Notes under the pieces: generated by a model
The model's input: only the letters and a program-made list of their open reading frames with translations
Database searches by the model: none
What the model was told of the DNA's origin: nothing
Source of the DNA: CAWKDG01 sp963848355
GTDB taxonomy: Bacteria; Actinomycetota; Acidimicrobiia; Acidimicrobiales; UBA8190
Length of the DNA stretch: 64,000 bases
Reading direction: 5' to 3'
NCBI GenBank assembly: GCA_963848355.1
Contig: CAWKDG010000012.1
Coordinates: 496,001 to 560,000 of the forward strand
Made by a program: the position numbers and the translations under genes
In this document: positions 27,331 through 36,560 of the stretch, in pieces
Position numbering within the stretch: position 1 is the first letter of the stretch
How the letters are laid out: every line of letters begins with the position of its first letter

Positions 27331-29040
27331 ATGAGCCTTACGAAACTCTCTGCCATCTCACGGCGTCGAACGCTCCGACTAGCGCGACGAGAAGTAGACC
27401 TTCATGAGAATGAATCGGGCGATACCCTCGTGGAGGTGCTGGTCGCTATTGTGATCATCGCACTGACGGTGGTCGCGCTCATGGGGACTCTCACGACGTC
27501 TATCACGAGTTCTGCCGAATACCGGAGTCTGGCCACGGTCGACACCGTTTTGAAGAACTTCGCCGAGGCCATCAAGAACGAGGTGCAACTAGCGCCCACA
27601 CCCCTGTACTCGGATTGCGCGACGTCCTACCAGGTTGCGAACGAGTACCCGACAAGCGCCGTCATCGGTGCTGGTGTCACGGTATTCGCCACCGGCCTAC
27701 CGTCCGCAGACAACCAACAGCCCGTATCCGTCAGTGTGGGTTCGGTCCCGATCAATAATTTTGATCCGACGACTCCTCTCTTTGCTATCGCTCCGGACGG
27801 CACGGTCTCTGTGTCAGCGACCTTTACTGTGCCTTCCACCGTCGCAGCGGGTCCGGAGACTGTCCGCCTGAACGTCGGCGGGACGATGGTCCAGACAGCA
27901 ACGCCCCTCACAGTCTCACCGGCTACATCTGTGGCTCCGCCCGTATCGGCAGCGGCCGGTTACCTCGTGGTCATATCTTCGATCGGTTGGTGGAATGACA
28001 CCTCGAGCCCGACCACCGGGAACTTCGACTCTCTTTCGACCCCCGAGACGCAGGCTCAGTGCCTCGTCAACGCGAACGACGCGGACTCAGGGATCCAGAT
28101 GATCACGCTCCAAGCCACTGCTCCCAACAACGTACAGAACTCGCTGAGTGAGGTCGTGGCGAACCCTGCTTATTCACCGCCGCCCGGGCCTTCGATCACC
28201 GTGAACGCTTCGACACCGTCTAATCCTCCGATCCCGGATCAACGGGTGACCTTTACGGCATCGGTGACCGGCTCAAACGGAGTTGCCCCGACAGGGACGC
28301 TCGCTTGGAGCGTAGGCGGGGGGCCGACGCCTGTCAGTTGCACGAATGCCAATCCCGGAACTTCAACGGGATCCAGCGGGAGCACTTCAACCTGGTCTTG
28401 CGCTCTCTCGGCGGCAGAGGTCAACGCCGGTACGTATGACGCCAGCGTCAGTTACTCCGGAGATACCAACTATGGCCCTGCGACCGGTTCAGGATCCGTG
28501 ACGATTTCGCCCTTCACGATCTCGAACATCCAGTTTCTCGGTACACCGGGTCTGATTGCTCAAGGAGATTCCATTGTTATCACATTCAACGCGCCCATCA
28601 ACGTGAGCGCCTTCTGCTCGTCTTGGTCCGGGAGCGGCAACCAGACAATCAGTAGCAGCTTCCTGGTGGCCACCATCACCGACGGCACTAGTCCGACTGA
28701 CGACACACTGAGCTTGTCTCGGACCGGTGCTCCCAGCGGATGTCCCAACATCAATTTCGGATCTCTCGACCTCGGCTCCAGCGGATACGTCAATGGAGGC
28801 AATGTGACATTCTCTGGCTCGGCTGCCAACGAGACGAAAGTCACATGGACGGCGAGTAGTGACACGTTGACGATCACGCTCGGAAGTCAGAACACCGGTC
28901 CCATGTATCCCATGTCACCAGGAACAACAGCACCGAGCACGTCCGGCAACCTCACGTTGACGAGTCCGATCACGGACCAGCTCGGAGATCCTATAAACCC
29001 GTCTCCGTATCCCATTCCCTTCTCGGGACCGCTGTTCTGA
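27331..29040 (+). CDS. Large minor pilin (PilV-like) with Ig-like domain
   Basis: 569 residues. A 29-residue basic leader ends in G|DTLVEVLVAIVIIAL: cleavage after Gly, Glu at +5, but Asp rather than Phe at +1. The rest is extracellular beta-rich sequence. A Big_3-type Ig-like domain (about residues 285-385: VTFTASVTGSNG, PTGTLAW, YDASVSYSGDTNYGPATG) is followed by another beta domain to the end. Big_3 domains are common in bacterial adhesins. The weak ribosome site and 7-bp gap suggest coupling to the previous gene; its stop overlaps the next start (TGATG). Confidence 0.8.
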   Translation: MSLTKLSAISRRRTLRLARREVDLHENESGDTLVEVLVAIVIIALTVVALMGTLTTSITSSAEYRSLATVDTVLKNFAEAIKNEVQLAPTPLYSDCATSYQVANEYPTSAVIGAGVTVFATGLPSADNQQPVSVSVGSVPINNFDPTTPLFAIAPDGTVSVSATFTVPSTVAAGPETVRLNVGGTMVQTATPLTVSPATSVAPPVSAAAGYLVVISSIGWWNDTSSPTTGNFDSLSTPETQAQCLVNANDADSGIQMITLQATAPNNVQNSLSEVVANPAYSPPPGPSITVNASTPSNPPIPDQRVTFTASVTGSNGVAPTGTLAWSVGGGPTPVSCTNANPGTSTGSSGSTSTWSCALSAAEVNAGTYDASVSYSGDTNYGPATGSGSVTISPFTISNIQFLGTPGLIAQGDSIVITFNAPINVSAFCSSWSGSGNQTISSSFLVATITDGTSPTDDTLSLSRTGAPSGCPNINFGSLDLGSSGYVNGGNVTFSGSAANETKVTWTASSDTLTITLGSQNTGPMYPMSPGTTAPSTSGNLTLTSPITDQLGDPINPSPYPIPFSGPLF

Positions 29041-29633
29041 TGAAACACGACCGAACCACCAACGATGAGGATGGAGCGGTTCTGATCCTGGCTCTCGTGT
29101 TCGTCCTCGTTGTGACTTTATCGATCTTCGGGCTGATCACCTTCGGTGGTACGGGCATCCTGAACGCAACGAATCTAGAGGGCCAGCGTGCGCTCGAGTA
29201 TGCGGCCGATGGTGCCACGAGCGCCTCCATTCAAGCGGTTCGCTACTCGTATTTCTCATTCAGTAAGAATACCCCTCAGCCGGTCGACTGCCTCCCCGAT
29301 GGTGCGGTCCTCACATTGCCACTCAACCCCTCGACCAATACCAATGAGTCGACCACGGCCGACATGGCGATCAATGGAGACGACATCACCGTCGACTGCA
29401 TCGGCGGTCTGTCCGATTCAACTGTGCCACAGTTCACCAGGGTGGTTATCTTCTACGCCTGCCTACAGACAGTTGCGCCCTGTACCGCGAACAATTCCGT
29501 CGTGGCGGCAACCGTCGATTTCGAGGACTACTCGCCGACCCATGTCGATCAGTGTGTCAGCGCGACAGACACAGCCACCTGCGGAACCGGCGAGGTAATC
29601 AGTAGCTGGGTCGTCGAGACAGCGGACAATTGA
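29040..29633 (+). CDS. PilX-like minor pilin
   Basis: 197 residues. The N-terminus is short and acidic (TTNDEDG) and followed at once by AVLILALVFVLVVTLSIFGL. This resembles the PilX N-terminal pattern, where the leader ends in Gly and the +5 Glu is absent. A Glu-Tyr-Ala-Ala-Asp-Gly-Ala segment (residues 56-62) follows, as in other PilX proteins. The remainder has several Cys and is probably globular and extracellular. Its start overlaps the preceding stop by one base, so it belongs to the same operon and is the last gene of it. Confidence 0.75.
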   Translation: MKHDRTTNDEDGAVLILALVFVLVVTLSIFGLITFGGTGILNATNLEGQRALEYAADGATSASIQAVRYSYFSFSKNTPQPVDCLPDGAVLTLPLNPSTNTNESTTADMAINGDDITVDCIGGLSDSTVPQFTRVVIFYACLQTVAPCTANNSVVAATVDFEDYSPTHVDQCVSATDTATCGTGEVISSWVVETADN

Positions 29634-30025
29634 CGCCCTTTCCCGGTGGGTCGTGGCCGGTCGACAGCATCAGGCGATGAGGGCGTAGCCTGCCGTCGGC
29701 CCAGACCCGATTGGTCGGCTTGGATGTTGGTCGGCTTGGATGTCGTCGGCTGATGCCAACCTCACCTTCCGTGCTCCCTTCGGTGCCGCCATTCCTGCGC
29801 ATCGTCCTGGGATCGGGGTTGGGCTAGTCCCCACGTTGCGGCGGGAGACGTGGAACGCCCAGATGTCACTCGGAGAGCTGGTTGGACCTGCGTTGAGGAG
29901 AGCTCGCGGACAGGCATGACCCAGCGTCAGGCGGGACCGCTTCCTGAGGTTGCTTCCGACCCTCGCACTCAAAGTAAGAACTCGGCTGGCCTTATGCTGG
30001 AGATAGTGACCCTTGGGGGGGCGGA
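29634..30025. other. 392-bp intergenic region after the pilus operon
   Basis: No convincing gene. It contains a 16-bp tandem repeat and the upstream region of the next plus-strand gene; a G-rich ribosome-like tract is just before 30026. Confidence 0.5.
29710..29741. repeat. Two tandem copies of a 16-bp unit
   Basis: TTGGTCGGCTTGGATG occurs exactly twice (29710-29725, 29726-29741) and is followed by a shorter degenerate copy. Confidence 0.85.
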
Positions 30026-31666
30026 ATGGGCGAGGCTGCACCGTCGGGGGCGGTGTTCACGAAAGGTGGTCGCCGACGGGCGCGGGACCGTATCGTGCTG
30101 GCGTTCGCCCTGGGTGTTGTCGCCATAGGCCTCTTTCCACCTGTGGCGAGCGCCGCCACATGGACGGTGACGAACTGCAACGACTCCGGCGCGGGCTCCC
30201 TTCGGGCTGCGGTCGCAAGTGCTGCCTCGGGAGATGCCATCGGATTTGATCTCTCACCCGCATGTTCGACCATCACCCTGACAAGTGGTGAGGTAGAGAT
30301 CGCGAACAGCGTGACAATCTCCGGTCCGGGGGCGAACGTTCTGGCCGTGAGCGGGGGCAACGCCAGCCGTGTCTTTCAGGTCGACAGCGGTGTGACCGCC
30401 AACATCTCTGGGTTGACAATTGAGAATGGCCAGATTGAGGGCGACCTGACGCCCGGTGGAAGCGGCATCCTGAACTCTGGCACCCTGACCCTCAGCAACA
30501 GCACCGTGGCGGACAATGTTAACGGCGGAGGAGGCGGCGGAATCGCCAACGGCGGCGACCTGACCATCATCGACAGCACCGTGGCCGGTAACAGCGCCCT
30601 CGGCGTTGGTGACGGTGACGCCGGGTCAGGTGGTGGTATCGGCAACCAGGGCAATCTGACCGTCAGTAACAGCACCATATCCGGCAACACCGGCCTGGCT
30701 GGCGGAGGCATCTTCAACCTCGCCAACTTCGGCGCCAACTTGTCAATCACCAACAGCACCGTGGTGGGAAACACCGCGACAGATGGTGGTGACAGCGGCG
30801 GGGGTGTCTACGACGGGGGGGACGGCGGCCCCGGCGGCGCGATCCTGAAGGCGACCATCGTGGCCGAGAACTTTGGTGGCGACTGCTCAGCAGAGATCAC
30901 GAACGGTGGCTACGACATCGACGACGACGGCACGTGTGGATTCACAGGCACGGGCAGCCTCAGCAACTCGTCGACGCTGGACAACACCCTCGGCCCACTC
31001 CAGAACGACGGAGGTCCCACCGAGACCATGGCGCTGTTGCCGGGCAGTCCCGCCATCGCCCAGGTTCCGGCTTCCGACTGTCCCTCCACAGACCAAAGGG
31101 GCGATTTTCGCGGGGATCCCTGTGACATCGGCGCCTATGACACCGATACATTCGCTGTTCAAGTCATCACCTTCACCTCCACGGCACCCTCCAACGCCAC
31201 CGTAGGTGGACCGACGTACGCAGTCACGGCCACCGGTGGTGACTCCGGTAACCCCGTCACCTTCACCATCGACCCCGCCGCCACATCGGTGTGCTCGATC
31301 TCCGGGGCGGTAGCCAGCTTCATCGGGTCAGGAACCTGCACCATCGACGCCAACCAGGCGGGTAACACCGACTACGCTCCTGCCACTCCGGCTCAACAGT
31401 CCTTTGCTGTTGCAGCGAGGCCGCCGCCGCCAATCATAAAGAGGTTCAAGCCCGCCAAAGGCGAGATCGGGAAACGGGTGACTATCAAGGGGTCCAACCT
31501 CTCTGGCGCCACCATGGTGACCTTCAACGGAACCAAAGCCAAGATCAGGAAGGACACGGCCACCGAGATCGTCGTGAGGGTCCCCGCCGGAGCCACGACC
31601 GGCTTCGTCACGGTGACCACCGCCGGAGGCACGGCAATTAGCGCCAAGGGGTTCAAAGTGACCTGA
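30026..31666 (+). CDS. Secreted beta-helix protein with C-terminal TIG domain
   Basis: 546 residues; the ATG at 30026 follows a long G-tract. A signal peptide lies at about residues 22-45 (basic RRRARDR, hydrophobic run, ASAA). The body starts with a WTVTNCNDSGAGSLRAAV segment and continues with short repeats (SGTLTLSNSTVADN, NGGDLTIIDSTVAGN, QGNLTVSNSTISGN). This is typical of right-handed parallel beta-helix proteins of the polymorphic outer-membrane or CSLREA type. A Cys-rich part near residues 350-370 (DCPSTDQRGDFRGDPCDIGAYD) follows, and the last 85 residues form an IPT/TIG domain (VTIKGSNLSGATMVTFNG). Secreted; function likely binding or adhesion. No anchor is seen. Confidence 0.8.
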   Translation: MGEAAPSGAVFTKGGRRRARDRIVLAFALGVVAIGLFPPVASAATWTVTNCNDSGAGSLRAAVASAASGDAIGFDLSPACSTITLTSGEVEIANSVTISGPGANVLAVSGGNASRVFQVDSGVTANISGLTIENGQIEGDLTPGGSGILNSGTLTLSNSTVADNVNGGGGGGIANGGDLTIIDSTVAGNSALGVGDGDAGSGGGIGNQGNLTVSNSTISGNTGLAGGGIFNLANFGANLSITNSTVVGNTATDGGDSGGGVYDGGDGGPGGAILKATIVAENFGGDCSAEITNGGYDIDDDGTCGFTGTGSLSNSSTLDNTLGPLQNDGGPTETMALLPGSPAIAQVPASDCPSTDQRGDFRGDPCDIGAYDTDTFAVQVITFTSTAPSNATVGGPTYAVTATGGDSGNPVTFTIDPAATSVCSISGAVASFIGSGTCTIDANQAGNTDYAPATPAQQSFAVAARPPPPIIKRFKPAKGEIGKRVTIKGSNLSGATMVTFNGTKAKIRKDTATEIVVRVPAGATTGFVTVTTAGGTAISAKGFKVT

Positions 31667-31685
31667 GCAACGGCCAAACGCATCT

Positions 31686-31987
31686 TTGACCTGCCAGCTG
31701 CGGCACGTCATCACTTGGGATGAAGGGAATGAACTGGTCGAGAACATGCAGTTCACCCTCGACACCGGAGTGCATCTCAACTTCAGGGACTCCAACAACC
31801 CCTGGCAGAGCGGGAACAGCGAGGATACCAATGGTCGCTCCGCCAATTCCTGCCGAATACCTCACACCTCCGTACCCGGCAGGACGACACCATCTCAGAT
31901 GCTCACCGAGGCCGCTTGCATAACCGCTTCAGGCCGCACCCACACTCGGTCTTCTCCACCCGGTGTCGCATGAGGGACTTTTCCGAG
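31686..31987 (+). pseudogene. Decayed IS30-type transposase C-terminal fragment
   Basis: Residues read from 31686 include VITWDEGNEL, then LNFRDSNNPWQSGNSEDTNG. These match the IS30 family DDE pattern (TWDxGxE, then PhsPWQRGtNENtNGL). The frame then breaks near 31843. In the -1 frame the next expected part continues: QFLPNTSHLRT, then LHNRFRPHPHSVF, like the family's fPKgTdLs and LNxRPR. Key residues are already changed (R to S in PWQR), there is no start region, and no terminal repeats were found. This is a dead remnant, not a working gene. Confidence 0.65.
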
Positions 31988-32029
31988 CCTCGACCACCGC
32001 TGACTAGGTCGCGCGTATAGTCCGTGACA

Positions 32030-33643
32030 CTACAAGGAGGCGGCGTCCCAGTTCACCGACCATGAGCTATTCGGAAAAGCCGGTGGAACGGTCGTGGCCA
32101 GTGAATCGATGCGGGTGCCCATGTCGAGAGCGGTGACGGTGAAGGCGTCATCCGAGCCTGTGGGCAATTGTTCCACGTCGAGCACGCCGCCCGCCTTCTC
32201 GGTGGCAGTGGCCTCGCACTGGGTAAACGACACGGACCCGAAATCAGCGAGTTCCTGGTAACGGGCGTGCGTTTGGCCGATGTGCACAGACGGCAACTGC
32301 ACGACACACTCTGCCGATGCGTCGGAGTATTTTGTCACCGTGAGGGTATCCGTCAAGGTGAACGGTGGACCACCGTCTTCCGGCGTATCCGTGATGCTCA
32401 CGTCGAAGATCGAGGAACCAAACGGGGCATTGCTCACGGCAACAGCAAGGTCGTCGCCCGGTGCAACCCCTGCGCAGCCACTTGTCATCAGATTCTGGGC
32501 TCCCGGCCCCACCTCGTTGAACAGGTAGTAGCAGGGGTTGGCACTCGGAGTGGCACACGTGACCCCGACACCTGCGTTGATAAGCCTGTTGTTGCCGAAT
32601 CCGTCGATCCCCACCCACACACCCAAAGCGCTCGCCGCGGATGCCTGGTTGCACTCGACCGTCGGGATCGTCCACTCGCCACTGACAGCCCGTACACCGG
32701 CGGCTTTGGCCGCGTAGCCCGCCAAGTGGGAGCTGTCGCCAGTGGGGACGGGAGTCGCCTTTGTGAGAAAGCCTTCGAGGTTGATCGCCATCTGCGTCGC
32801 GGTGGCCTGGTCCCAGGATTCTGCTTCAAGCCAATTGATGTTCATGAGGACAGCGAGACGACCCAGACCACCAGTGATGCTCGATCCGTCCCAAACTGCT
32901 CCGGTGGTCGTGGGCTGACCACTGAATGTCGTCGAGGTGAGCACGTTGTCCGAGGCAACACCCGTGATTCCCCCCGGTCCATCTGGGGTCCAACCGGTCA
33001 GAACATTGGGATTGACAGCGGCGTCATCGATAGCGGAGGTGTTGATGATGTTCGGCGCGCTCGGGTCGTCCGCTCCTCCAGGAACGCCGGCTTGGATCCC
33101 GCCGCCGGTCACAAGCGCGTCGATCACCGAGCTATCGGAGTTGTCGAGTGCGTCACAGCAACCTTCGGACTCCCCTGTCAGGTAGAGCCCGTGTCCAGTT
33201 CTGACGTACGACTCCAACTCGTCCACCTGGTGGCTACCCAACGGGCCCGTGTTGACGAACCACACTGCGGAGTATCCCGTGAGATTCTTCGGCAGCCTCG
33301 CCGAGACCACAACGGAGTACCCCGCACTTGTCAACATGGTCTCGAGATTCGTAAGGGACTCGGTGGGATTGATGCCGAGATCGGCACCGGCCTGATCGCC
33401 TCCTCCGAAGATCAAGGTGCGCCCCAGAGGCAGGACCTCATCGGTCGTCGCCCGAGTTGGCGCCGAGCTCACCGCGCGACGCGAACTCGCAGCGGGGCGC
33501 GAAGTCACGGCGCGGCGCGAGCTGGCGGTGTGGAACTTCTTGACACCGTGGGCGCTGGCCGAGGCGGGTACCGCCGCCGCGAGAAGAAGTGTGAACCCCA
33601 CCGCAGCGACAAAGGCGCACGCGCAATAAATTCGAAAATGCAT
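32030..33643 (-). CDS. Secreted GATase-like / G1-peptidase-like fusion, likely inactive as peptidase
   Basis: 537 residues from the ATG at 33643, which follows a GGGGGG tract. A signal peptide (MHFRIYC to ASASA) is followed by a Ser/Arg/Ala linker. Residues ~65-285 resemble a class I GATase-like/ThuA-like fold: TLIFGGGDQAGADLG, NLETMLTSAGYSVVVS, VWFVNTGPLG, GLYLTGESEGCCDALDNSD. Residues ~300-500 look like the G1 (eqolisin) peptidase fold: SGEWTIP, WVGIDGFGNNRLINAGV, YYLFNEVGPG, VAPGDDLAVAV. By my alignment with scytalidoglutamic peptidase, catalytic Gln53 corresponds to Asn356 here and catalytic Glu136 to Gln449. It may therefore be a binding protein rather than an enzyme. Neighbours give no clear hint. 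Confidence 0.7.
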   Translation of the reverse strand: MHFRIYCACAFVAAVGFTLLLAAAVPASASAHGVKKFHTASSRRAVTSRPAASSRRAVSSAPTRATTDEVLPLGRTLIFGGGDQAGADLGINPTESLTNLETMLTSAGYSVVVSARLPKNLTGYSAVWFVNTGPLGSHQVDELESYVRTGHGLYLTGESEGCCDALDNSDSSVIDALVTGGGIQAGVPGGADDPSAPNIINTSAIDDAAVNPNVLTGWTPDGPGGITGVASDNVLTSTTFSGQPTTTGAVWDGSSITGGLGRLAVLMNINWLEAESWDQATATQMAINLEGFLTKATPVPTGDSSHLAGYAAKAAGVRAVSGEWTIPTVECNQASAASALGVWVGIDGFGNNRLINAGVGVTCATPSANPCYYLFNEVGPGAQNLMTSGCAGVAPGDDLAVAVSNAPFGSSIFDVSITDTPEDGGPPFTLTDTLTVTKYSDASAECVVQLPSVHIGQTHARYQELADFGSVSFTQCEATATEKAGGVLDVEQLPTGSDDAFTVTALDMGTRIDSLATTVPPAFPNSSWSVNWDAASL

Positions 33644-33864
33644 CCCAGCCCCCCCAAAGGGCCCCAAAGCGGAACCCGCAAGTACATTCTACAACAGGTA
33701 ATAGGGGCGTTGGCCAGGGAAAACTGCGCCAGGACGCATCAATTCCCCGGCAACTAACGCCCCAATCGAGATCAACGTCTGTGTACCAGCGACCGTTTCA
33801 ATAAAGCGCGTCGGAGTCGAATTCACTCTGGGCGCCTCCGTCACGAACGGTGCACTCCACCGGC

Positions 33865-34587
33865 TCAGCGCACGATTTCCATCCGTAATCCCGCACTGTC
33901 CCATTCCGGGTCCTCGGGCAGGCGGCTCACGGCCTTAGCGGCGATGCGCCGGGCCGTCCAGAGACACACAGCGCCGTCGACCCGGTGAGTCGGCTTCGCA
34001 CCCTGCAACGGCAGATCGAGGATGCGGTCGACCCCGGGGAGACGCGCCTTCAACAGGGCCGTGCGTTCCTCTACCCCAGCTTGGCTGTGCTTCGAGTGGC
34101 GAAGGGGTTGATCCTCGTTCAGCTGGAAGAAGCTCAGTTCGGGATGTACCTCGAAGACTGTCCGCTGCCAGTAGGGCTCGATATCCTCGTCCACCTCGGC
34201 GAAGCGGGCGACGAGTTTGCGACCGACCGCACTCAGACTGACGTCGACGCCCTGGGCGAGATCGCGCAGGACCGACCGGGCCGGAGGAGACACGATGGCG
34301 CCGTTGCGGGGCCATCCGAGCAGGCGTCGCGCGTCACGGTCGCACCGGCGCCCCCCCGGCACGGGCTCGTCGAGCAGCCCGACAGGAGCAGCCAGGGCGA
34401 TGATCTGGTAGGCCGGCTTGTAGTCGAGAACGTCCAGCAGCGTCCCGAATACCTGAGGCGCCTCCGGGGACAGGGTGATGCCCTGGAGCTTCGCCCCCGC
34501 CACCAGCCATCCCCCGGGGCACGGTACGACCCCGGCCAGCGGTCGATACGGCAGCTGGGCCCCCCGATGGGATGTGTGCATCGACAT
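33865..34587 (-). CDS. DUF429 family protein (predicted RNase H-fold nuclease)
   Basis: 240 residues. The start holds YRPLAGVVPCPGGWLVAGAKL, and later come IIALAAPVGLLDEPVPGGRRCDRDARRLLGW and FEVHPELSFFQLN, the motifs of the DUF429 family. Proteins of this family are predicted to have an RNase H-like fold, but their substrate is unknown. In active members the first strand carries an acidic residue; here that region reads GVVPCPGG, so an acidic residue may be lacking. Same strand as pilT, 80 bp beyond its stop. Confidence 0.7.
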   Translation of the reverse strand: MSMHTSHRGAQLPYRPLAGVVPCPGGWLVAGAKLQGITLSPEAPQVFGTLLDVLDYKPAYQIIALAAPVGLLDEPVPGGRRCDRDARRLLGWPRNGAIVSPPARSVLRDLAQGVDVSLSAVGRKLVARFAEVDEDIEPYWQRTVFEVHPELSFFQLNEDQPLRHSKHSQAGVEERTALLKARLPGVDRILDLPLQGAKPTHRVDGAVCLWTARRIAAKAVSRLPEDPEWDSAGLRMEIVR

Positions 34588-34667
34588 GAGACGCCACGGT
34601 ACTCAGTGGTGACGGTGTCCCGGCCGCAGAGTCGGGAGCATCTTCCCGCCAATCCCGGGCTGAGCCT

Positions 34668-35828
34668 TCAGACGGAGGCCACGCGTGGGGGGGTCACGCC
34701 CCCGTAGCCGGGGGGCGGTGGAGCGGGGGGTGGTGGTGGCACCGACCCGGCCTGGGGCTTGGCCACCTCTTTCGGGAAGAGGCTGACCTTCACCGCGGTC
34801 TCGTAGTCGATCAAACCGACTTTGACGAGATGACTCAGCGCCATCTCGAGAGTCTGCATGCCTTCGGTCTGATGGGTGGAGATGACGTTGCGCAGCTGAC
34901 GGGTCTTCCCCTCACGCACCAGGTTACGGACGGCGTGGGTGGCGAACAGCACCTCGTAAGCGGCGACGAGGCCCCCACCGATCCGGGGGATGAGGCGCTG
35001 GTAGATCACACCCTCGAGCGTGGAGGCCAGCTGCACCTGGATCTGGTCGCGACGGTCGGACGGGAAGATGTCGACGATACGGTCGATGGCCTGGGCGCTG
35101 TCGTTCGTGTGCAACGTGGCGAAGACCAGGTGGCCGGTCTCGGCGATGGTCAACGTCGTCGAGATGCTCTCGAGGTCGCGCATCTCGCCCACCAGCAGAA
35201 CGTCGGGGTCCTCCCGCAGGGCCGAGCGCAGCGCCCGGGGGAACGATTCGGTGTCGTTGCCGACTTCGCGCTGGCTCACCGCCGAGCGGTGGTTACCGTG
35301 CACGTATTCGATGGGGTCCTCGATGGTCACGATGTGACAGGCGCGCCGGCGGTTGATGTAGTCGAGCATGGCGGCCAACGTGGTCGACTTCCCCGACCCG
35401 GTCGGCCCGGTGACGATGACGAGACCCATGGGCAGGTTCACCAGGCGCTCGACGGCCGGCGGGATACCGAGCTCGTCGAAGCCGGGGATCTCGTAGGGGA
35501 TGACACGCAGGGCCATGGCGCACGTGTCGCGCTGGTGGAAGGCGTTGCAACGCAGGCGGGCCTGATTGCGCCAGCTGAAGGCGAAGTCGACCTCGCGCTC
35601 CTCGCGGAACCTCACCACGAGGTCGTCGCCCATGACGGCCATCACGATCCGCTCGGCCCGGGCCACAGTGAGGGGCTCCTCCCCCTTCACCGGTTGGATC
35701 TGGCCGTCGATGCGCACGAGCGGCGGAGCACCGGCGGTGATCAGAAGGTCGGTCCCGTTGTTGGACCACAGCTCCTCGAGCCAGGGCTCGATGTCATCGA
35801 TGACGCGGACGGCACCTTCGGGTGGCAT
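34668..35828 (-). CDS. pilT: Type IV pilus retraction ATPase PilT
   Basis: 386 residues with a canonical AGGAGG before the ATG at 35828. N-terminal domain (GTDLLITAGAPPLVRIDG) followed by the RecA-like core: Walker A GPTGSGKSTT near residue 143, Asp box, Walker B VLLVGEMRD, His box TLHTNDSAQAIDRIVD, and the PilT-type tail GMQTLEMALSHLV. The last ~25 residues are Pro-rich (PPPPPAPPPPGYGG) and probably flexible. It powers pilus depolymerisation. It lies about 10 kb from pilB-pilC, as pilT often does, and its start overlaps the stop of the upstream 180-residue gene (TGATG). Confidence 0.93.
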   Translation of the reverse strand: MPPEGAVRVIDDIEPWLEELWSNNGTDLLITAGAPPLVRIDGQIQPVKGEEPLTVARAERIVMAVMGDDLVVRFREEREVDFAFSWRNQARLRCNAFHQRDTCAMALRVIPYEIPGFDELGIPPAVERLVNLPMGLVIVTGPTGSGKSTTLAAMLDYINRRRACHIVTIEDPIEYVHGNHRSAVSQREVGNDTESFPRALRSALREDPDVLLVGEMRDLESISTTLTIAETGHLVFATLHTNDSAQAIDRIVDIFPSDRRDQIQVQLASTLEGVIYQRLIPRIGGGLVAAYEVLFATHAVRNLVREGKTRQLRNVISTHQTEGMQTLEMALSHLVKVGLIDYETAVKVSLFPKEVAKPQAGSVPPPPPAPPPPGYGGVTPPRVASV

Positions 35829-36370
35829 CAGAAGCCTCCTTGTGGCAACGGAACAGAAGGCACGGCGGCGAACTCAACAAATGCCTCTCCTGCCACTTTC
35901 TCACACGCACTCACCAATTCTCCGCCCTGTTCGACAGTTATCGCCGCCCACGGCCCGAAAGGTCGATCCGGTGCGACCCCGGCCGCCACCAGCGGAATCC
36001 CGTGGCGCAGCGCACAGACGACCCCGAGTTCGCCGGGGGCCACGGTGTCGAGGGGACGGGCCCGAACCGTGGCCACCACATCGAAACCCACGTCGAGCGG
36101 GCACGTGCGACCTTCGATGAAGGCGTTGCAGGGGAACGCCGGCTGGCCCGGCTCATGGCATCGAAGGACCCCGAAACCGGCCTCTTCGAGGGCTGCCGCC
36201 GACTGCTCGATGGCCCAGTCGTCGGTGCCGACCACGAGCACGCGGGGCGCGTCACGACCATCGGTTCCATCTGACGACGTCGACGAGTCGTCCGCCGAGG
36301 CGCGTCGCGCCCCCACTGCCCAGCTCACCCCCGTGCCCCCACAGGCACGAGTGTGAATCCTCCAAGCCAC
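35828..36370 (-). CDS. Unknown protein translationally coupled to PilT
   Basis: Up to 180 residues (GTG at 36370; a later GTG would trim about 14). After a low-complexity start comes a Rossmann or receiver-like beta-alpha pattern: PRVLVVGTDDWAIEQSAAALEEAGF, then two Cys (PFPCNAFIEGRTCPLD as seen near residues 82-91), VVATVRARP and GVVCALRHGIPLVAAG. It could be a degenerate receiver domain or a nucleotide/metal-binding fold; I do not recognise the family. Its stop overlaps the pilT start by one base, so it may regulate or assist the retraction motor. That is inference. Confidence 0.6.
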   Translation of the reverse strand: MAWRIHTRACGGTGVSWAVGARRASADDSSTSSDGTDGRDAPRVLVVGTDDWAIEQSAAALEEAGFGVLRCHEPGQPAFPCNAFIEGRTCPLDVGFDVVATVRARPLDTVAPGELGVVCALRHGIPLVAAGVAPDRPFGPWAAITVEQGGELVSACEKVAGEAFVEFAAVPSVPLPQGGF

Positions 36371-36560
36371 ATCCTGCGCTACGGCAGATCAACGTCGCCC
36401 CAACAAATCCGATCATCGCTGCGTATCGCAGGATGCAGGACCGCAGCCTGTCTCGGGTATTTTCCTGATTCTGACCGAGTCCCCTTCCCAAATGTTGGTC
36501 AACACAACTACGGTCGGTGGTCGTGAGACTAGTTAAAGTGACGAGACGAGGGGGGCAGAA

